From contig JAFROT010000046.1 in the NCBI GenBank assembly GCA_017429525.1, positions 84,414-148,413 of the forward strand: DNA of 64,000 bases, in the 5' to 3' direction. Made by a program: the position numbers and the translations under genes. The notes beneath the pieces are model-generated. The model was not told where the DNA came from, ran no database searches, and saw only the letters and a list, made by a program, of their open reading frames with translations. The stretch comes from Bacteroidaceae bacterium. Its GTDB lineage: Bacteria > Bacteroidota > Bacteroidia > Bacteroidales > Bacteroidaceae. This document shows, piece by piece, positions 58,162 through 64,000 of this stretch (position 1 is the stretch's first letter; each line of letters starts with the position of its first letter).

Positions 58162-59901
58162 ATGTCCATAATGATCATTTTCAAGTTGCTCGGCTCGCTC
58201 GCTCTGCTTATGTTCGGTATGAAGGCAATGAGTGAGGCGCTGCAAAAGATGGCAGGTCCGCAACTTCGCCACGTACTCGGAGCGATGACCACCAACCGTT
58301 TCACCGGCGCCCTCACCGGTATGTTTATCACCGCCGCCGTGCAGTCGTCGACAGCTACTACGTTGATGACCGTTTCGTTTGTCAACGCGGGTCTGCTCAC
58401 CCTCATGCAAGCCATCTCTGTCATTATGGGCGCCCACATCGGTACGACGGTCACGGCTTGGATCATGTCGCTCGGTATGGGCTTCAACATCACGGACTTT
58501 GTCTTTCCTGCATTCTTCGTCGGTATCATCCTCATCTATATGAAGAAGCGCCGCATCGTTGGCGATTTCCTCTTTGGCGTGGCCTTCCTCTTCCTGGGCT
58601 TGGGAACGCTCAAGGAGACAGGCTTCGCGCTCGTTCAGGATCCCGATGCGAATGTCGCCATCAGCGAGTTCTTCAAGAACTTCAATGAGCCGACGTTCTT
58701 CAATTCCTTGTTCTTCCTGCTGATGGGCACCGTGCTCACGCTCTGCGTGCAGTCGTCGGCTGCCATTATGGCCATCACGATGATGCTCTGCTCGACTGGC
58801 GTTCTCCATATTGACCAGGGTATCATGCTCGTGCTCGGCGAGAACATCGGCACCACCATCACGTCCAACATCGTCGCGCTGAGTGCCAACACGCAGGCCC
58901 GCCGCGCAGCCTTCGCCCACATGACAATCAACGTCTTGGGCGTCTTGTGGTGCTTGATCCTGCTGAAGCCTTTCTTCGCGTTGGTCTGCAATATCGCTGG
59001 CTTCGATTCCTCGATGACGGCTGACCAGCCTAACTTCGCCATCAAGGCTTCCGTGGCCCTCGCTACCTTCCACTCGGCCTTCAACATCACCAATACCTTG
59101 CTCCAGATCTGGTTCATTCCTTATATTGAGCGCTTCGTCTGCTGGGTCATTAAGCCTAAGAAGGTCGACGAGGAAGAGGATTTCCGTCTGCACTTCATCA
59201 CTTCGGGCATCATGAAGACCCCCGAGCTCTCCGTCCTCGAGGCTCACAAGGAGATCGAATCCTTCTCAGAGCGTATGCAGCGCATGTACGGCATGGTGCG
59301 CGAGTTGCTCACCCTCTCGGCCACGGCCACGGGCAAGAAGAAAGGCAATCAGGAGACGGAATTCAACAAACTCTTCTCGCGCATCGAGAAGTACGAGTGC
59401 ATCTCCGATAACATGGAGCTGGAGATTGCCAACTACCTCGATCAGGTCAGCGATGCTCACCTCTCCGACGAGACCAAGGCCAAGATTCGTGCCATGCTGC
59501 GCGAGATATCCGAGTTGGAGAGTATCGGCGACAGCTGCTACAATATGGCTCGCACCATCAGCCGCAAGTATCAGGGCAAGGAGGACCATTTCAATGAGTC
59601 GCAGTACGCCCACCTACATCAGATGATGGAACTCACCAACAACTCGCTAACGCTCATGAACCAGCTGATGACGGGCCGCAAGGAGGCTTTCGACGTCAAC
59701 CGCACGTTCAACACCGAGAACGAGATCAACAACTACCGCAACCAGCTCAAGCAGCAGAACATCATCGACGTCAACAACCACGAGTACACTTACGCCGTCG
59801 GTACGATCTACATGGATCTGGTCAACGAGTGCGAGAAACTGGGCGACTACGTAGTGAATGTCGTCGAAGCTCGCATGGGCACGCGTCAGCGCGAAGCCTA
59901 A
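58162..59901 (+). CDS. Na/Pi cotransporter (NptA-like) with PhoU-type C-terminal domain
   Basis: 579 residues. The membrane half carries two inverted repeats, each with the QSS motif: AVQSSTATTLMTVSFVNAG and CVQSSAAIMAITMML, the substrate-binding signature of the Na/Pi family. GENIGTTITSNIVALSAN and GAHIGTTVTAWIM belong to the same repeats. Residues ~370-575 are a helical PhoU-like cytoplasmic domain (LEIANYLDQVSDAHLS, ISELESIGDSCYNMAR, and VNECEKLGDYVVNVVEAR). It imports phosphate with sodium; the PhoU part probably regulates it. It ends with a strong terminator at 59908. Confidence 0.92.
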   Translation: MSIMIIFKLLGSLALLMFGMKAMSEALQKMAGPQLRHVLGAMTTNRFTGALTGMFITAAVQSSTATTLMTVSFVNAGLLTLMQAISVIMGAHIGTTVTAWIMSLGMGFNITDFVFPAFFVGIILIYMKKRRIVGDFLFGVAFLFLGLGTLKETGFALVQDPDANVAISEFFKNFNEPTFFNSLFFLLMGTVLTLCVQSSAAIMAITMMLCSTGVLHIDQGIMLVLGENIGTTITSNIVALSANTQARRAAFAHMTINVLGVLWCLILLKPFFALVCNIAGFDSSMTADQPNFAIKASVALATFHSAFNITNTLLQIWFIPYIERFVCWVIKPKKVDEEEDFRLHFITSGIMKTPELSVLEAHKEIESFSERMQRMYGMVRELLTLSATATGKKKGNQETEFNKLFSRIEKYECISDNMELEIANYLDQVSDAHLSDETKAKIRAMLREISELESIGDSCYNMARTISRKYQGKEDHFNESQYAHLHQMMELTNNSLTLMNQLMTGRKEAFDVNRTFNTENEINNYRNQLKQQNIIDVNNHEYTYAVGTIYMDLVNECEKLGDYVVNVVEARMGTRQREA

Positions 59902-59907
59902 TTATCA

Positions 59908-59940
59908 GTTGAGTCCCTACTCCGGGACTCAACTTTTTTT
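59908..59940 (+). terminator. Terminator of the Na/Pi cotransporter gene
   Basis: GTTGAGTCCC (59908-59917) pairs with GGGACTCAAC (59924-59933), 6-base loop, followed by seven T residues. Confidence 0.9.
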
Positions 59941-60002
59941 CTCCTTTGGGATTGTCGTTCCCGGCATCCAGCGCCTCGCGCGCTTTCTTAGCAAAATAAT
60001 TC

Positions 60003-61823
60003 ATGGCACGAACACTTTCCACTCTCCTCAAGCAGGTGGGCCGCTATCGGGTGGCCTCCCTGCTTACGCCTTTATGGACGGCTACTGAAGTTGTCCTCGA
60101 TGTGCTCATTCCTTATATCACGGCCTCGCTGATTGATAAGGGGTTGATGGGCGGCAACATTCAGGAAGTTTATCGTTACGGCGCGCTCATGCTGCTGATG
60201 GCCTTTTTGTCGCTGGCCTTTGGCATCTTGGCCGGGCGCAGCTCGGCCCTCGCCTCGACGGGCTTTGCCGCCAATCTGCGGAAGGCCATGTACCGGAACA
60301 TCCAGACCTTTTCGTTTGCCGACATCGACCGTTTCTCCACGTCGGGCCTCGTCACGCGAATGACTACGGACGTCAACAGCCTGCAGAACGCCTACGGACA
60401 GATCCTCCGCGTCACCGTCCGCGCACCTTTCCGTCTGGTCCTCTCCATCGTGATGTGCCTGGTCATTGATGCCCGCCTGAGCGTCATCTTCATCACGGCG
60501 ATGCTGATTCTCTCGTTCTCGCTCTATCAGATCATCAGTCGCGTAGCACGCCTCTTCAAGCAGGTCTTCGTGCAGTACGATGCTGTCAACCAGAGCGTTC
60601 AGGAGAACGTGGCAGCCGTTCGTGTCGTGAAAGCGTTCGTTCGTGAGGGACATGAGAACGAGAAGTTCTCCAAGGCCGTAGAAGGGCTTTATCGACTGTA
60701 CGTGCGCGCGGAGAGTCTGATGGCGCTCAACCATCCCATCATGAATATGGTGGTCTATGGCTGTATCATCGCCCTCTCGTGGTGGGGCGCCCACTTCATC
60801 GTCGGCGGTACGCTGACGACGGGCGAACTGACGTCGCTCTTCACCTACGTCATGTCCATCCTGCAGTCGTTGATGATGCTCTCGATGATCTTCGTCATGC
60901 TCACGCAGAGCGCAGCCAGTGCCGAGCGTGTGGCGGCCGTCATCGAGGCCGAGTCCAGCATCCGCAACCCTGAACATCCGCTCATGCAAGTCCAGGATGG
61001 CGCCGTCGAGTTCCGCAACGTCCGCTTCGACTATGGCGGTCAGCCGGCCGACGTCCATGCCCTGAACCCCATTGCAGCCCTGTTGCCGCCGGTGCCCAAG
61101 CATAAGCGGTCGGCGCTTTATAACGTGTCGTTCGCCATCGCGAGCGGCGAGACCGTCGGCGTTATCGGCGGCACGGGTAGTGGTAAGTCTACGCTCGTCA
61201 ACCTCGTCAGCCGTCTCTACGACGTCAGTCAGGGACAGGTGCTGGTGGGCGGTCACGATGTCCGCGAGTACGACCTGACTACGCTTCGTGATGCCGTGGC
61301 CGTGGTCCTGCAGCAGAACACGCTCTTCTCCGGATCCATCCTCGACAACCTGCGTTGGGGACGCTCCGATGCTACGCTCGAGGAGTGTCGCGAAGCCTGC
61401 CGCATTGCCGCTGCCGACGATTTCATCATGCAGATGCCCGAGGGCTACAATACGCGTATCGAGCAGGGCGGAACCAATGTCTCGGGCGGACAGAAGCAGC
61501 GCCTCTGCATCGCTCGCGCATTGTTGAAGCGGCCGCGTGTGCTCGTCCTCGACGACAGCACCTCGGCCTGCGACACGGCCACGGATGCTGCCATCCGCCG
61601 CGGCCTGCGCACCGCCCTGCCGGGCACGACCAAGATGATCATCGCCCAGCGCATCCTCAGCGTGCGCGACTGCGACCGCATCGTCGTCATGGAGAACGGA
61701 CAGGTCGTCGCCTTCGACACCCACGAACGCCTCTTGCAGTCGTGCCAACCCTATCGCGAGATTTATGACATCCAGACCGAGGGCACCGGTGATTTTGATG
61801 CTCAGAAAGGAGGTTCCTTATGA
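60003..61823 (+). CDS. ABC exporter half-transporter, degenerate-site subunit
   Basis: 606 residues: six-helix membrane domain (~15-320) then an ATPase domain. Walker A is GGTGSGKSTLVN, Q-loop VVLQQNTLFS, signature NVSGGQKQR. The catalytic Glu after Walker B is Asp (VLVLDDSTSAC) and the switch His is Gln (MIIAQRILSV). That is the pattern of the non-hydrolysing site in heterodimeric exporters such as TM287/288 and BmrCD. A short extra loop (LPPVPKHKR) precedes the ATPase core. Its stop overlaps the start of its partner (ATGA). Cargo (drug, lipid or peptide) unknown. Confidence 0.92.
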   Translation: MARTLSTLLKQVGRYRVASLLTPLWTATEVVLDVLIPYITASLIDKGLMGGNIQEVYRYGALMLLMAFLSLAFGILAGRSSALASTGFAANLRKAMYRNIQTFSFADIDRFSTSGLVTRMTTDVNSLQNAYGQILRVTVRAPFRLVLSIVMCLVIDARLSVIFITAMLILSFSLYQIISRVARLFKQVFVQYDAVNQSVQENVAAVRVVKAFVREGHENEKFSKAVEGLYRLYVRAESLMALNHPIMNMVVYGCIIALSWWGAHFIVGGTLTTGELTSLFTYVMSILQSLMMLSMIFVMLTQSAASAERVAAVIEAESSIRNPEHPLMQVQDGAVEFRNVRFDYGGQPADVHALNPIAALLPPVPKHKRSALYNVSFAIASGETVGVIGGTGSGKSTLVNLVSRLYDVSQGQVLVGGHDVREYDLTTLRDAVAVVLQQNTLFSGSILDNLRWGRSDATLEECREACRIAAADDFIMQMPEGYNTRIEQGGTNVSGGQKQRLCIARALLKRPRVLVLDDSTSACDTATDAAIRRGLRTALPGTTKMIIAQRILSVRDCDRIVVMENGQVVAFDTHERLLQSCQPYREIYDIQTEGTGDFDAQKGGSL

Positions 61824-63655
61824 GACAGCCTTCATTCGGAGGACCACGCGCTCCTCACGGACAGGCGGGCTTCCAGCGGACGACCCGCGAACAGCGCGCC
61901 ACGCTCTTGCGTCTGCTGCGCTACGTCCTGGCCAACTACAAAGGCACCATTCTGATGGTGCTCGTCTGCATCGTCGTCTCCAGCCTGACGTCGCTCGCCT
62001 CGACTCTGTTCACGCGCACGCTCATCGACGACTATATCATCCCGCTCACCGAGGCCGCTAACCCCGCCTACGCCTCGCTGGCGCAGGCCCTGTTCCGCCT
62101 CGGTCTCGTCTTGGCCCTGGGCGTCGTCTGTTCCTACACTTACAACCGCCTGATGATCAAGGTCAGTCAGGGCACGCAGTTGCGGCTGCGCCGTTCGCTG
62201 TTCGAGCACATGCAGTCGCTTCCGCTCAACTACTTCGACACGCATGCCCACGGCGACACGATGTCCGTCTACACCAACGATGTCGACTCGCTCCGTCAGG
62301 CCATCAGCAGTTCGCTCACGCAGGTCTTCAATTCGCTCATCACGATTGTCGTCACCTTCACCTCGATGATTGTCCTCAGCGTTCCCTTGACCCTCGTCTC
62401 CATCCTGCTCTCCATTCTGATGATGTACGTGACCACCAAGCTCGGTGCCGTCTCGCGTCGCTATTTCCGTCAGCAGCAGGAGAGTCTGGCGCGCGTCAAC
62501 GCCTTCATCGAGGAGATGGTCTCGGGGCAGAAGGTTGTCAAGGTGTTCTGCCACGAGGACGAGGCCATCAGCGGCTTCGAGCAGATCAACGAGCAGCTGC
62601 GGTCGAGCGCCAGTTCGGCCAACCGCATTGCCAACATCGTCATGCCCATCAATGGCAACCTGGGCAACTTGGGCTACGTCCTCATCGCCGTCATCGGCGC
62701 TGCCATCGCCCTACACCCCAACTTTCAACTTTCAACTTTCAACTTCCAGCTCTCCCTCGGCACGTTGGTCAGCTTCCTCACCCTCAACAAGCATTTCACG
62801 CAGCCCATCAGTCACGTCTCCCAGCAGATCAACAGCGTCCTCAATGCCTCCGTGGGTGCCGACCGCATCTTCGCTCTGATGGATGCTGAACCGGAGGTGG
62901 ACGAGGGAACCGTTGAGCTCACGCATCCCGAGGGCGACGTCGATTTCCGCCACGTCGACTTCGGCTATTCCGCCGAGAAGCAGGTCCTGTTCGACATCAA
63001 CATCAACACCTCCCCCGGGCAGAAGATTGCCTTCGTCGGCGGAACGGGTGCTGGCAAGACGACCATCATCAACCTCATCAACCGCTTCTACGAGATTCAG
63101 AAGGGGCAGATCCTCTTCGACGGAATACCCGTCTCGGACATTCAGAAGAGCAGCCTTCGCCGTTCCCTTGGCATGGTGCTGCAAGAGACGCACCTGTTCA
63201 CGGGCACCGTCCTCGACAACATCCGCTACGGCTGCCTCTCGGCTACCGACGAGGAATGTCGCGAGGCCGCACGCCTCGTGGGTGCCGACGACCTGATTCG
63301 CCGTCTCGCCAATGGGTATGAGACTGTCCTTACCGGCGATGGCGGTAACCTCAGCGCCGGCGAGCGCCAGCTCATCGCCATCGCACGCGCTGCCGTGGCC
63401 GACCCGCCCGTGCTCATCCTCGATGAGGCAACCTCCAACATCGACACCCGCACCGAGGTCTACGTGCAGCAGGGCATGGACCGCCTCATGCAGGGCCGCA
63501 CCACCTTCGTCATCGCCCACCGCCTCTCCACCGTGCGCGGCGCCGACCAGATTATCGTCCTCGAGCACGGCCGCATCATCGAGCATGGCACACACGAAGA
63601 GCTGATAGCAGCCCAAGGCAAATACTATCAGCTCTATACGGGCAATGAACTATAA
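61820..63655 (+). CDS. ABC exporter half-transporter, canonical-site subunit
   Basis: 611 residues: membrane domain then ATPase with intact Walker A GGTGAGKTTIIN, signature NLSAGERQL, Walker B LILDEATSNID with the catalytic Glu, and switch His in VIAHRLSTV. It partners the preceding degenerate subunit. An odd NFQLSTFNFQLS stretch in the loop before the last membrane helix comes from a 7-bp tandem repeat (62719-62746). The AAAGGAGG at 61806-61813 before the ATG is a textbook Shine-Dalgarno match but is also the coding end of the partner. Confidence 0.92.
   Translation: MRQPSFGGPRAPHGQAGFQRTTREQRATLLRLLRYVLANYKGTILMVLVCIVVSSLTSLASTLFTRTLIDDYIIPLTEAANPAYASLAQALFRLGLVLALGVVCSYTYNRLMIKVSQGTQLRLRRSLFEHMQSLPLNYFDTHAHGDTMSVYTNDVDSLRQAISSSLTQVFNSLITIVVTFTSMIVLSVPLTLVSILLSILMMYVTTKLGAVSRRYFRQQQESLARVNAFIEEMVSGQKVVKVFCHEDEAISGFEQINEQLRSSASSANRIANIVMPINGNLGNLGYVLIAVIGAAIALHPNFQLSTFNFQLSLGTLVSFLTLNKHFTQPISHVSQQINSVLNASVGADRIFALMDAEPEVDEGTVELTHPEGDVDFRHVDFGYSAEKQVLFDININTSPGQKIAFVGGTGAGKTTIINLINRFYEIQKGQILFDGIPVSDIQKSSLRRSLGMVLQETHLFTGTVLDNIRYGCLSATDEECREAARLVGADDLIRRLANGYETVLTGDGGNLSAGERQLIAIARAAVADPPVLILDEATSNIDTRTEVYVQQGMDRLMQGRTTFVIAHRLSTVRGADQIIVLEHGRIIEHGTHEELIAAQGKYYQLYTGNEL
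62719..62746. repeat. In-frame 7-bp tandem repeat (CAACTTT) inside the ABC gene
   Basis: Units at 62719, 62726, 62733 and a variant (CAACTTC) at 62740. Because 3 x 7 is 21 the reading frame survives. It encodes part of an extra loop of about 12 residues. Confidence 0.85.
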
Positions 63656-63710
63656 GGAATTAAAAAGAGATGGCCCTATGTGCGGAGAACGAAGTCCCAT
63701 AGGGAAAGTG

Positions 63711-63773
63711 GAGAATGGACAATGGAGAATGGAAAATGGACAATGGAGAATGAGCGATGGAAAATGGACAATG
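63711..63773. repeat. Nine 7-bp tandem units (GAnAATG)
   Basis: Units GAGAATG, GACAATG, GAGAATG, GAAAATG, GACAATG, GAGAATG, AGCGATG, GAAAATG and GACAATG run without gaps. It has the same 7-bp period as the insertion inside the upstream ABC gene, 970 bases away. Confidence 0.85.
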
Positions 63774-63804
63774 GGATAGCCCTGTAAGGGCGTAGGAATT
63801 TAGG

Positions 63805-63842
63805 CAGGGGTGGAGCGAACGTAGTGAGCGGGAACCCCTGCT
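63805..63842. repeat. GC-rich hairpin downstream of the ABC operon
   Basis: GCAGGGGT (63803-63810 region) pairs with ACCCCTGC (63833-63841 region) around GGAGCGAACGTAGTGAGCGG. There is no T run, so it is a possible RNA stabiliser or part of a dispersed repeat. A smaller CCCTATG/CATAGGG pair precedes it at 63674-63704. Confidence 0.5.
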
Positions 63843-64000
63843 CCAAGGTATCAGGACAGACGAGTGCCGCTTCCTATGATTTTCTGCAAACAAATTTAGT
63901 TAATATTCTTTAATGGTGTTGTGGTATAGCTATTTCCGATCCTCTGCGTCCTGATGGCCTCATGGTCATGTTCATAATCCATGTCATTTTGGACGAGAGA

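Larger units (their letters stand above)
63656..64000. other. Terminal 345 bases, no gene recognised
   Basis: It contains the 7-bp repeat (63711-63773), the hairpin around 63805, and an AT-rich stretch from about 63880. No supported ORF reaches the right edge on either strand. Confidence 0.5.

Noticed and set aside
58132-59247. 371-residue minus-strand open frame
   Set aside because: Antisense to the Na/Pi cotransporter; charged low-complexity composition and no start context.
60072-61748. 558-residue minus-strand open frame
   Set aside because: Antisense to the first ABC subunit; highly charged, typical shadow of a GC-rich coding frame.
61806-61813. AAAGGAGG as evidence of strong Shine-Dalgarno use
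   Set aside because: The bases are constrained as the last codons of the partner subunit, and this phylum makes little use of such sites.

Overview
The window looks like a chromosomal segment of a Bacteroidales bacterium, most likely a Prevotella-type member of the Prevotellaceae. The evidence is the recurring TAnnTTTG promoter -7 element, outer-membrane and lipoprotein families typical of the phylum (TonB-dependent receptor, DUF5689, DUF4831, GldE, type 9 secretion tails), a Wza/Wzz/Wzx/Wzy capsule cluster, and a tmRNA encoding a tag ending in YALAA. No rRNA, tRNA, CRISPR array or complete insertion sequence was seen. The genus is an inference.

Layout. 1-4066: end of an EamA transporter, three exported proteins (two are related beta-barrels), ribosomal protein L31 with a structured leader, and an exported orphan. 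4836-13722: a locus that reads as extracellular nucleic-acid scavenging. It has a TonB-dependent receptor, a DUF5689 lipoprotein, a lipoprotein with three near-identical OB-like repeats, a secreted DNA/RNA nuclease, a divergent secreted EEP nuclease, and an HUH (RAYT-type) transposase fused to a DprA/SLOG-like domain. 13892-15648: class II aldolase and a YhhN membrane protein. 15758-28734: a glycosyltransferase, an alginate-lyase-like protein, and a minus-strand capsule/O-polysaccharide operon running from a priming sugar transferase through Wza, Wzz, Wzx, Wzy, WbsX, GT4 and a TupA-like ATP-grasp protein. 28907-29660: tmRNA followed by three tandem ~104-bp repeats that each re-create the tmRNA 3' end, then a terminator.

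29740-35472: thioesterase, HAD phosphatase, PPOX-like lipoprotein, M18 aminopeptidase and small exported proteins. 35847-47306: three large secreted proteins, namely a dockerin-bearing carbohydrate-binding-type protein and two giant paralogous LTD/CotH proteins with probable type 9 secretion tails. 47347-63655: mostly core genes: DUF4831, adk, hpt, nnrDE, obg, RNase G, a 29-residue bS22-like ribosomal protein, HU, mutY, gldE, ssb, a Na/Pi cotransporter and a heterodimeric ABC exporter with one degenerate ATP site.

The intergenic DNA is unusually structured. A 22-bp periodic repeat family occurs in three separate gaps, always in the same chromosomal orientation. A 44-bp (2 x 22) palindromic repeat lies at 33072-33203. 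Other elements are a 117-bp palindromic element at 30501-30617, a perfect 26-bp palindrome at 4428-4453, and 7-bp-period simple repeats, one of which sits in frame inside an ABC transporter gene. The best candidates for something undescribed are the HUH-SLOG fusion inside the nuclease operon, the 22-bp array family, the repeats trailing tmRNA, and the double hairpin in the L31 leader.
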